Of a DNA stretch of 64,000 nucleotides, positions 23,319 to 33,506 are shown piece after piece. Source of the stretch: Blasia pusilla. Taxonomy: Eukaryota > Marchantiophyta > Marchantiopsida > Blasiales. Position 1 is the first letter of the stretch. Every line of letters starts with the position of its first letter. The notes under the pieces were generated by a model. The model searched no databases. It saw only the letters and a list, made by a program, of their open reading frames with translations, and was not told the DNA's origin. A program made the position numbers and the translations under genes. The DNA lies in contig CM114271.1 of the NCBI GenBank assembly GCA_050084515.1, forward strand, positions 39,308,001-39,372,000, given 5' to 3'.

Positions 23319-25940
23319 CCAATTCCTAGAAATGCCATGTGTGGCGTCATGGAGACAATCAGTCTCTCTTCCACCCAATTTCACAAAGTTTGTCTTGAGC
23401 CGACACCATTCATCATGGGGAAATTTTGGGGAGGCCATGATGCAGGCTACAATCCTTGCAAAAAGAGAGGTTGGCATCGCACCCGATGCGCATCCGGGTG
23501 AGGTCTCATGGCACATTAACACTTTAGAGACACCGCCACTTGGGAGTGGGGGAAGATCAACAATTCTCATTTTGGTATTGTGTTGCCAATGGTTTTCCAT
23601 GATGGACTACCTAGCTCTAAAGCTATACTTGCATGATTGGATATGGTAATGGATGACGAATGAATACAGAATTCCACCTGCAACCAAACATATCCTAATC
23701 AAGAGCCTAATCACAAGAGTCGTTTAGAAACCACCACGATTACATTTCATTCTTCCAAAACAAAAAAACTGCATAATGTTGATGCAAAACTTGATATTAT
23801 ATTGCTCAAGTTATTCATGAAATCAATGGCTTTATGCGTCCTTCCAAACACGAAACACTTTACAGGTTGATGGATTGGTTTTCGCAATTATGGCCATTCG
23901 ATCAAAATTTCAAAAGATTGGAACTCTCAAAATCAGAGGGTCGGTAATGACGAGTCTCTATACGAAGTCATACCACCTACCTAGTAAGCATGTTTAGAGC
24001 CTCAACCCTCTTTATATCAGAGGTGGCTACCTTACACTCTCCACTAAAATGCCTCGGAATTTTGTTCAGACACGAATCTCTCTTCCGCCTACCTGAAAAT
24101 CAAATCCATGAAATATGATCTCTCAAAGGAGTCTGAAGTGTCGGATCAACTTTGTGTTGGTGGCAATAGAACCACCAACTATCCTCACCACATGCAGCAT
24201 GGTCATATATAATCCGATCGCATGCATAATCCTTGCTCATAGCCTTCTTCAAGCAAGTCTAATGCCATGCAGTGGGGCACCTAAGACAATAGACCATGTC
24301 CTCCAACAACCCGTTATCATGCTTATGGCATTCTGGGCGATAATGCATGGGGCAAGACTCCACTCCCGTAGGCAAACAAGTAAAGCACAAAAACCTCACA
24401 CAAAAGGTATTTGGGCACTTTCTCACGCGAATCCCAAAATCCTTGCTCTCTACAAAACTCCCCTCTAGACCACACTTGGCACACCTGGCGATTTGCTTCA
24501 CACAATCCTGGCACAACCAGTTCCCCTTGTGGTTTGGTGGGAGGTTGACCCCTGGACAAGAGTTCTCTTTAGCCCTCGCTAATTCTGTAGTTGCGTGGAA
24601 GTGTCTGGCACAAGGCCCGTCGCAAACAACCAGGTCTTCCCTATCATCACACATTGCACAAATGTGGGTTGTCATCTGCAAAACCTGGAGTGCACTATAT
24701 GGCGCATAAGTGCTCACCTCGGGGGTTTTCTTGGCTCGGTATTTCGGGCGCGCCATCCTTGTGCGTTGGTTACTCCTATATTTCGAGACAAAAGACAATA
24801 AGATCACTATTAGGTGTAGAAATTCAATGGATATTGAATGTCCATGATTCAGGCAAGGAAAAAAAAAGCTTAAAAAATGGATGTCAATGGATGTGGAGGT
24901 TAGCTATAGCCTTCACGATACTCGGATTTCCAATAGTCAATCCTTTGGTACCTGTACATAGAACAAGTTAAAGTTAAGTAGCATAAGAAGAAATTGTTTC
25001 TACAGAAATCATTACTTCTTATTAATTATTTGGTTGCATACATCCCCGTAATAGGGTCTTTTATCGTCCAAGGTCAAGAGTGTACACACACCATGGCCCC
25101 TCAAAATAAGCCCAATTCCATCAATGACAAAAAATAACGGTGACTCAATCAATGATTGGAAAAAATGGATCCTCTTATTGTCTTATTGTTTACAATTACA
25201 AATGTTATCCATAGGCCATATGAAGGGCCTCAAGTTAGGCTACGGATCTGACTCGTTGCCATACTGCAGCATCACGGCATATGTTTAGGCAACATATGCA
25301 AACTTTCCCTGAAATTTTTCTACGACTTGAGCGAATGCATACTAAGTCCCCCAAGGTTACAACTTCCCAAGTATTATAATACTCAAGAATAACCTCTACC
25401 GTGTGGCCACCAATAGAACGCGCATATTCAATGATGGCTCGTGCCTTCCTAACAATGGGATGATCCTCCCCAGGGAGAACCCCCCTACATCATGACACAT
25501 ATAAAGAGTGACTTTGCCCCAAGCCTTAGCCATGCTAATAGTGCTCCTCTATCCTCCCTCCACATAACAATGTCTAAAAATTGCACATACATATGGCGAT
25601 CTTCTAAGCGGAGTAGCCAATTCCTAGTCTGCCTTTGTCGCCTATTTGGGGTCCAATAACGGTCAGAGTAAGCATGAAAGTAACAAATGTTTGCCCTTGC
25701 ATATTGTGGGAGGGCAAGGATACGGTCCGAGAGACTAGTAGGCCTGCTCATGGGAAAGATCTTGACCTTCACTTCAAAAGGAAGGCTCCTTAATCTGGAC
25801 AAAAAGTATCCTGAGTCATTTTGAACCATTGGTTTAAACGAAACACCCGCCATCACTCTGATGCCATCCAGAGACATGAAGGATGTTACATTCCTAAGAC
25901 TTCTCTCTTCATGGTGCACAAGGCTAGCCTTGTGCACCAT
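23319..25940 (-). pseudogene. EDM2-like PHD-finger protein, broken, multi-exon
   Basis: The clearest exon (about 24130-24807, minus strand) carries a PHD finger, CAMCDDREDLVVCDGPC then HFHAT and WLCQDC, an extended zinc region (CAKCG, VRKC, CFTCLP, CPMHY) and CLRCPTAWH. After a stop it continues WWFYCHQHKVDPTLQTPLRD. This order matches the PHD module of the plant chromatin protein EDM2, which acts on heterochromatin and transposon-containing genes. Upstream open segments at 25485-25940 and 25235-25476 (the latter without ATG, containing RKARAIIEYARSIGGHTVEV and ending in a donor) and a downstream exon-like segment ending at a GTAAGA donor at 23319 look like further exons. I did not recognise their domains. 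A stop at about 24256-24258 within the PHD module and lost frames indicate a pseudogene. I did not find EDM2's methyltransferase-like domain. Confidence 0.65.
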
Positions 25941-25944
25941 GAAG
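25907..25944. repeat. Perfect 38-bp palindrome
   Basis: The sequence reads identically on both strands, from CTTCATGGTGCAC through the centre GCTAGC to GTGCACCATGAAG. It has no loop, so it could extrude as a cruciform. Its last four bases are shared with the next palindrome. Confidence 0.95.
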
Positions 25945-26014
25945 TTTTGTTGTCATTAAATACCGGGCAGTTGTAGCGCTACAACTGCCTGATATTTAAT
26001 GACAACAAAACTTC
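25941..26014. repeat. Near-perfect 74-bp palindrome
   Basis: The arms GAAGTTTTGTTGTCATTAAA and their reverse complement meet at TAGCGCTA. Only two base pairs mismatch (ACCGGGC against ATCAGGC). ACTTCTCTCT occurs directly on both sides of the combined palindromes (25899-25908 and 26010-26019), like a target-site duplication of a roughly 101-bp foldback insertion. Confidence 0.9.
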
Positions 26015-26420
26015 TCTCTCCATTCAAGTGAATACCCTAAATATTTACTAAAGTACAAAAGAGTAGTTCAAAACCAAGTAGACAAAGAAGTCACCATACA
26101 GATCGTCCACCTCTCCCTCAAGTATCCACCAATGGATCTTTTCATGGATTGGTACAGGGGATCTCTGATATTAAGGAGGGATTGTTTTTGTGTGGAAGAT
26201 TTTTGTTATTGCACTATATGACGCACATGTCCATTAAGATATCCAATAAGTTCCTACGAAAAAATCCCATGAATTTCAATCAGATTTCATACCTTTTTAA
26301 CCACGTCCAGGGAAAACATAGCTTCCAGATTTTTATGCATGCTTACTATATGCTGTGACTCCTTCAAAGCTCTACCAGCCACTAACGATTATAACACTTG
26401 AATCTCTGCACCAACACTTT

Positions 26421-26424
<4 letters not shown>

Positions 26425-26498
<74 letters not shown>
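26425..26498. repeat. (GA)37 microsatellite
   Basis: An uninterrupted GA dinucleotide run lies just left of copia LTR-like sequence. Confidence 0.98.
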
Positions 26499-26503
<5 letters not shown>

Positions 26504-26720
26504 CTCATTAAGAAATATCGGTCGTAGCCTTGTGACCATAGACCCGGCGCCCTAGTTGGATGGTGCTTGAGACTGGGATGAGTGTAGAGAGAGAAGCAAG
26601 TGAAGAGTCCATAGAGGATCCGTGACCAGTCATGAGAAGCGGTGTTTGATCAGTTCTGTCTTAGAAGAGTGTCCAAGAAGCATTGTATTTCTATAGAAGG
26701 ATATCTGTGTGACTAGCAAG

Positions 26721-26733
26721 AGGTATCAAGCAC
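26721..26733 (+). promoter_or_regulatory. Candidate primer binding site of the copia element
   Basis: AGGTATCAAGCAC resembles the initiator-tRNA-Met primer site of plant copia elements (TGGTATCAGAGC type), and lies about 100 bases before the gag ATG at 26831. Three or more mismatches keep confidence low. Confidence 0.35.
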
Positions 26734-26830
26734 GCGCCCAAAGTGTATGTGCTTTCATGTGCTTGAATTCTTACTCCAATTGAGGGCGTAAAAATTGAGA
26801 GGAAAGCGAAGTGAATCTTGTCAACTAGTA

Positions 26831-27725
26831 ATGGCTCATCTTAGAGCTTCAGATATTCCTAAGTTTGATGGAACTTATTTTCAAGTATAGAAACAGAGAA
26901 TGATATTGGTTCTCAGATCTGAAGCACTTATGGAGATGGTAGAGGGAGCAGAAACGAAATCCCTAGAACCTGCTGCAGCAACTCTATGGATCAAGAAAGA
27001 TAGTCTTGTCTCCTCTATCATTGCAAACTTGCTAGAGAACAATCAATTCTCTCTCCTGAGTGGTTGCTCGACGTCTGCTAATGCCTAGAAAATAATGACG
27101 GATCTTTTCGAGCAAAAGGACCAGGTAACACAAATGTATCTAAAAGATCAGTTGTCAACATCAAGATAAGAGAGGGTGAAAGTGTACTAAAACACATTCA
27201 TCGCTTGACATCCATTCTGGATCAATTGACAGTTGTTGGGGCTGTCCTCAATGAAGAAGAGAAGGTTTTAGATCTTATGCGAAGCATGCCTCAAAGTGAC
27301 ATAAGTTTTTTGATTTCTATTTGGGTCGAGCCCAATTTGACTATGACAACTCTCATTCCTCAATTGTTGCAAGAAGAAACTCATATGAAGAATATGGGTG
27401 GGAATGTTGAGTCATCAACAACACTCTATATAGGTGGTAATCAAAGATTCAATCAAGGAAGAGGAAGCTAGAGGAAGAAGCTTCTGATCACATCAATTCG
27501 CTATTTCTATTGTAAGCAATTAGGACACATATTGAAGAATTGTCCTAAGAGATTGCAGAAGCTACATCACAATAATAATGTTGGGACTAAAATCTATGTA
27601 ACAACCTTGACAGCCTCAAATAGTCCAGATACAACTTGGTACGTGGACACTAGAGCCACTCAGCACATGGCTCGTGACCTCATCACATTCACCACTTTCC
27701 GAGCTAGTAATACAGATCAGCAATA
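26831..27725 (+). pseudogene. Copia gag and protease, broken
   Basis: Gag begins MAHLRASDIPKFDGTYF, a usual copia start, and is interrupted by a stop soon after. The knuckle at about 27496-27545 reads YFYCKQLGHILKNC; its first cysteine is replaced by tyrosine. The protease active site reads WYVDTRATQHM, where copia proteins have a DSGA-like motif; the glycine is arginine, so the enzyme would be inactive. Confidence 0.8.
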
Positions 27726-27817
27726 GGTGGTGTATTTGGGAGATGACACAACCTAGCCTATTCAAGGAAGAGGGTTAGTAAGCATCAAGCTACTGAGTAC
27801 AAACTATCATCCCAGAT

Positions 27818-28326
27818 GTGTTGTATGTCCCTGGTCTCAAGAAGAATCTGTTCTCAGTGGATCAATTTGATCAAGTAGGAGGACATGTCGCAATCAAGAA
27901 TCGTCGTTGTACCCTGAACAACAAAGCTGGGGTAACAATAGCAAATTGTAGGTCGAAGAACAAGTTGTATATGCTAGGTGAGTCCATAACACCTAAGCAA
28001 TCAACCAGAGATTCTACCTGCAAGGAGACCACTGCTCTCTCTACAACAACTAATGTTGTTTTGTGACATGAGAGGCTTGGCCACATTAGCCAAGCAAGAC
28101 TCATACCACTTCAAAAACAAAATTTTCTGAAGGGTGAAACTTTGACAACTTTCCTCTTTGTACCACATGCATCAAGTCCAAGCAAGTAAGGGAAAAATTT
28201 CCAACAGATGGTGGTAAGAGAGCTGAAGATGTTCTTGGCTTAGTTCATTCTGATGTTTGTGGACCAATGAGCACATGTACATTCAATGGAGCTAGATATT
28301 TCTTGACTTTTATAGATGATTTGTCA

Positions 28327-28406
<80 letters not shown>

Positions 28407-29074
28407 ACTGAAGCAGAAATCAGAAGTATATCAGAAGTTTTTAGTGCACAAAAACTTGGTAGAGAATCAGATAGGAAGAAAAATCAGATGTGATAATGGA
28501 GGAGGATACACTTCCATTGATTTCAATTCACATTTTCAAGAGCATGGGATTAGAAGGCAGTTTTCAGTCCTTCACACTCCACAACAAAATGGAGTAGCAG
28601 AAAGGAAAAACATCTGCTATACTTGCAATGCTAGAACAATCAGGTCTCGAAAAGTCTTATTGGGATGAAGCAATAGTGACAGCAAACTATTTGCAGACAA
28701 GATCACCAACAAAGGCTCTGGAGGGTGTTAAGACACCATATGAGGTTTGGTACAGAGAGCCTCCAGATCTTAGTCACGTTAGAATTTTTGGATGTACAGC
28801 TTTTGCACTAATTCCTTCTTCTCAGAGGAGAAAACTAGATTTAAAATCAGAAGAATGTATTCTTCATGGTTATGATGAGCAAAGAAAAGGATACATGTTG
28901 CAAAAGAAATTTGACAAAACCATCAGCACTTCTAGGGATGTAAAATTCCAAGAGGGCAAAGTGGCATTTGTTGGTTTGCGTAAAGAGGAGGACGATTCTT
29001 TGTTTGAGTTCCCCAGAGTCCTGGGGAATGATTTTAGTGGGAGCCTTACCAACTCCAGCATCGACTACCACTAA
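27818..29074 (+). pseudogene. Copia integrase, with an AT repeat in its core
   Basis: The zinc domain shows HERLGHISQARL and, after a frame break, a CxxC pair (TTCIKSK). The core has VHSDVCGPMS, FLTFIDDLSRY, RCDNGGGYTS and PQQNGVAERK. The residues after DLSRY are alternating tyrosine and isoleucine encoded by an (AT)38 run, before the family sequence resumes at LLKQKSEVYQKF. The C-terminal conserved block follows (TPYEVWYREPPDLSHVRIFG). The frame changes at about 28630. Confidence 0.85.
28329..28404. repeat. (AT)38 microsatellite inside the integrase frame
   Basis: The uninterrupted AT run is translated as a Tyr-Ile repeat, and the frame remains open across it. Confidence 0.97.
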
Positions 29075-29277
29075 AGGAAAAGGTGTACTAACATCATGTA
29101 TGAGCACTCCAAGTACTAGTAAGAGTGCTAGTGAGATTCCAACATAGAGTGGTTTTCTTGATGTTGCACCACAACAAGTTCTGAAGGAGCCACAGATTGT
29201 TCAAATAGAGTCCAACAACAAAATTCCAACAAAAGCAAGTCGCTGGACCAAGAAGATCTAAAAGGGTTTCAAGGCAA

Positions 29278-30720
29278 GTGCAGAAATATGATGCGGCACA
29301 TCAAGAATCACACGCAAGGAATCAAGATAAGGAGAAGTTGACTCAGGGGTTAATGAGTCAACAAGAGAAGCATAACAATATTGAAGAACCCGAGACTTAT
29401 GAAGAAGCTCTCTCTGGGCAGCAAGCAGTTCATTGGAAGGATGCAATGGAACAAGAGCTCGAATCGATGAGGTTGAATAACACTTGGTCACTCACTTCAC
29501 TCCCACCAGGTAGAAAGCCCGTGGGATGTAAATGGATTTTAAAAATAAAGTACATGGCAGATGGGAGCATTGAAAGGTACAAAGCAAGATTGGTAGCAAA
29601 AGGCTACTCACAAGTTTATGGTGTAAACTACACTGAGACATTCTCACATGTAGTCAAACCAACTTCAATCCGAGTTATGCTTGCTCTAGCAGCACAATTT
29701 GATCTTGAAGTACATCAAATGGATGTAAAGATACATTTCTGAATGGTATACTTGAGGAGGAAGTATACATGGAGATGCTAGAGGGGGTGTCACATCCTAC
29801 TTGCCAAGATCAAGTTTGTAGGCTACACAAGTCCATTTATGGACTGAAATAGTCATCAAGACTATGGTATCAAATGATGGATAGATTTCTGATCAAAATA
29901 GGATTTTGGAGATGTGGTAATGACACAAATGTTTACATCCTAAATGATCAGGAATATTTTTGTTCAATTAGCCCTATACGTAGATGACGTTGTACTAATT
30001 AGTAATTGTACACCACAGCTAATATGTGTCAAAAGACTCAATGAAAAAGGAGTTCAGAATGACAGATTTGGGAGAAATCCATCATTTCCTTCAAATGGAA
30101 GTAACTAGGAATAGAAAGGAAGGATGGATTAGACTATCTCAAAGTAGGTATGTCAAAAATAAACTTGCAAAGTTTAAAATGTCAAACTGCAAACCTGTAG
30201 ATACACCAGTAGAATCAGGGAAGAAGCTATGAAGAAAGGATTCCCCGAGGAATGAAGAAGAAAGAAGCTTCATGAGAAAGATACCTTATAAAAGTGCAGC
30301 AGGTAGTATGATGTGGGCAATGGTTTGTACCAGGCCTGACATTTCTTTTGCTCTGAGTATGATTTCTAGATATGTGGCTGAACCAGGTCCAGCCCATTGG
30401 GGTGTTGTGAAAAGGATTTTTAGATATCTAAAAGGACAAACTTAGGACTTGTGTACATTAGGAAAAACAGCCTAGAACCATTGTATGGTTACTCTGATGT
30501 TGATTGGGGAGGTAATCAGGATGATCGAACATTAACCTCTAGTTTTTGTTTCTTGTTAGGACACGCAGCTGTATGCTGGGGAAGCAAGAAGCATAAATTT
30601 GTTGCTCTATCCACTACTGAAGCATAGTACATGGCTCTAACTAGAGCTCTCACAGAGGCAACTTGGTTACGAAATTTTTTAAGTGAGATTTGGGGTTATA
30701 CGACTTTGGGAAGCATGTGA
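29278..30720 (+). pseudogene. Copia reverse transcriptase and RNase H, broken
   Basis: RT begins with HWKDAMEQELESMRLNNTW, then KPVGCKWILKIK and YKARLVAKGYSQ. A frameshift follows QMDVKIHF. The active site is LALYVDDVVLISN near 29965-30000, followed by FRMTDLGEIHHFLQMEV. RNase H has RPDISFALSMISRYV, GYSDVDWGGNQDD and ALSTTEA followed by a stop. This is typical copia with at least two frameshifts. Confidence 0.85.
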
Positions 30721-30990
30721 TCTGGGATGAGTTTTGGGGTTATGTTGTCGGCCATCAAGTAGGACTGGAACGCCAAGAGATGCATGGGAGTAAACAGTAC
30801 CCTACTACTCATAAATGTTTTTGTGAATCTACCAATTTTGCAGTAGGGAAACTAGACCACATCGAGGGTTTTATGACAATTATCATGAGACTAATTCGAG
30901 GACCTTGGTCCCATTTTCCAGAGAGATTGTCAAACCTTAGAGTTGGGGCAATAAGAAATAACGCCCATGGTTGAGTCGTCTGATGTTGGA

Positions 30991-31130
30991 AATCAAGTTG
31001 GGTGGAAGGATTTAGGCGCACTAGATGTTGGGCATCAAAGAAGTACAACAATTCAAGTTGGGTGGTAAGGTTTAGGCGCACTAGATGCTCGTCATCAAAT
31101 AAGTGTAGTTGTTCAAGTAGGCCACGAAAT
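30991..31130. repeat. 60-bp tandem repeat, two units plus part of a third
   Basis: TTCAAGTTGGGTGG-type starts recur at 30991, 31051 and 31111, a constant 60-bp step. TTTAGGCGCACTAGATG is shared by the first two units. The repeat lies just past the copia RNase H and could be part of its 3' UTR. Confidence 0.8.
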
Positions 31131-32055
31131 TGACAGGATATGTCTCTTGAGTTGTAATGTAGGACATCAAACTAATTTGACATATTTTGGAACAAGTGAT
31201 TCCAAGAACCAAATGGATTTGGCAGAAACGAGAAAGAGAGACAAGAAATATGCAACCCGACTTCGTGAAATCTGTACCTGATCGGGTTTGTGCACTCTCT
31301 CCACCACAGTGTGCAATCCAAGGCCTTATCTGAACCTTTCATGAAGATGGAGCTGGCAAAAGTGATTTTCCACCATCGTAAGGCAGAAATCACGCGGCTT
31401 CCACGCTCGAGCTATTCAAGCCTTCAAGCCTTCTTCCTTCTTTCTCGCGTAGAAGTCCCGAGAGTATCAAAAGTGAAATAGCAAACTTGGACCAGAACAA
31501 TGTCTACCATGACAAAACAAAAGGAACTGAAAGAGCATGAGAGACCGCGCAAAAGAGAAAAGGCGCGTTCCCTGTATTCCCGCCTTGGATGACAGCATGA
31601 TTCAACAAAGTGCTGCAATAGCTAAAGTAGGTCTCTAGCTACTTAGGGTTAACTTGTTTTCCTTGTATTTTCATGTTATCAAATGATCTCAACTTTCTAA
31701 ACCTTAGTTCATTTTAGTCTTCTTTGGCAACACCTACTAGCACCCCTTTTATATATTCCATGTCAACCAACCTTATAGTGGCTTCCTAATAGTCTCAAAT
31801 AGGGCTTATCATCGTTCATAATAATAAAGAAATTCACAAAATATTGCCCAACATCTCTAAGAAAAAAAAACTCTTCCCTCCTCTATGAGTTTAACCTAGT
31901 CATTAAATGTGACTCGAGGATCATATGAGTCATTCATGAGTCAATTGACCTGTTTTAGAGTAACTAGGAGTAGTTCAAATGACTCTTAGTAACATGAGTC
32001 ACTAACACGTGGGTTTAAAATAGCCCCTTTTCTACTAGTGGAGGGAACTTACGAG
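31131..32055. other. Intergenic DNA between copia and an LTR scrap
   Basis: No recognisable frame, RNA gene or repeat was seen. The DNA is AT-rich. Confidence 0.4.
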
Positions 32056-32222
32056 CATCGATTACGCTGGAGAGAGCTTGGGAGAGGGAAGGGAGAAAGC
32101 TTTAGAGTTCATTCTCTCTTTCTTAAACCTCAAAATCATGGTCCTCCTTGCCTTATGAGTAACCCAAGCCTCTCAATAGGAGAGTGGTTTGGTTTGACCT
32201 CTGAGAGATGGAGATTGCGTGC
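32056..32222 (+). repeat. Gypsy LTR fragment
   Basis: The GGAGAGAGCTTGGGAGAGGGAAGG, AACCCAAGCCT and AGGAGAGTGG..TTTGGTTTGA blocks match 20.04-20.2 kb in the same orientation. This is the reverse of the LTRs at 11.6 and 62.9 kb. It is a solo scrap. Confidence 0.7.
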
Positions 32223-33506
32223 ACCATTCGAGTACTTTTGATTCACTGGAGATATTTTGGTTCATGATTATTTCAATATTCAAATGCCATGAGTGAGCAT
32301 GCTATCTTGTTTGTATGTGCTTATAGTCAATGACAACAATGTATGTTACGTAGCAATATGTATGCGCATGACAACATCGAGCACAAAATTAATTATACCT
32401 ATGGTGGGGATGTTTGAGCTACCTTATATAGTGAAGATACTCTTGCTACCTTACATAGATGTCATGACTTACTCGGTAAGATGTACTAAAATTGAACTCC
32501 CCTTAAAGCCATGTCCCATGGGGATTTGCAAACATTTATACGCCCAAAAGTTTTGGGCATCTGTCGTAACTACCAATGTCTTGGGAAATTTCAACTCTCG
32601 AATGGACAAATAAGTTGTTACTTGATCCTTTAGAAAAATGTGATCGTTGCAATGACCCGAGCGGCCATCCATAGATCCCGTCTGTAAGGGGCAGTCCCCA
32701 TGGAATAGAGAAGAGTCCTAGGTCAATGGTCCTCACACCGCAATTGTAATTACCAACATCTTCTCATCCCTTTTTTGTTTGAGCTCAAGTTTTCATTGTT
32801 GTTTCTACCACTCGATGATCATCCTTCCAGTGATGTTCCACGCGTGAATTTTACTTTGCATAAGAACCAAAGATAGGTCCTTAGGTCCAAGCAATCGTAG
32901 GAATCTCAAGCATCCGTTTTTTAAAAGAAGGATCCGGGGACCAACAAATAATCGCATGGGGACTCTATCTTAGAGTCCCCATGTCTACCTTCCTTTCCTG
33001 TCCTGCATCCAACGGGAATGGTTTGAAACGCCCCATATTTGCATGTGCACCACCAAGGTCGCCGTCTGCCCTCCTTCGTGAGAGTCCAGGCGTGTTGCCA
33101 GTTTTCCGTCCGTGGATGGATAGAAGGGACAGGAGGAGATCAAAACTCCCTCCGGTCCTTCTTTCTTCCCCTCCTTCTCTCTCCCTTACTTCCGTCTCCG
33201 GTTTTGTCTCCCTCCGCCCCTCCCTTCTTCCTTCTCCGGTTTTGTCGACTGCGAAAGCCGCTACGTCAAACAATTATCCTGTTTCGGAGAGTGGCCCAGA
33301 CTCCAGAGGGAGGACGAGCGCCATTCCTCCCCTCACCTCTCCACTCCTCTGGCTCTGATTCGATTAGAGTAGAGCTTTCGCGCAAAGCAGCTTGCGGTGG
33401 GGGTTGTTGCGAGTGCCACTGCGCAATCTGCAAAGTGAGGAAGTGGAATTGAATCGCGGCGGCCTGTGGGTCAGCAGGGAAAGAGCACAAGGGAGGAAGG
33501 ATAGTC
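32223..33506. other. Upstream region of the plastid L1 gene
   Basis: No gene is recognised. From about 33,050 the plus strand is rich in C and T (CCTCCTTCTCTCTCCC-like), common in plant 5' UTRs and promoters of housekeeping genes. I saw no clear TATA box close to the start codon. Confidence 0.4.

Larger units (their letters stand above)
26499..30720 (+). mobile_element. Decayed Ty1/copia LTR retrotransposon
   Basis: The plus strand carries, in order, gag, zinc knuckle, protease, integrase, RT and RNase H, which is the copia order. All are broken by stops and frameshifts. The 5' LTR probably ends at about 26718 (GACTAGCA) before a primer-binding-site-like AGGTATCAAGCAC. No matching 3' LTR was found, so the right boundary at about 30.7 kb is where RNase H similarity ends. 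Confidence 0.85.

Noticed and set aside
26425-26498. Regularly repeated DNA considered as a CRISPR-like array
   Set aside because: This and the other arrays are simple microsatellites with no spacers, in a plant genome.
31172-31618. Minus-strand frames of 64-73 codons
   Set aside because: Short, no motif, in gene-free AT-rich DNA.
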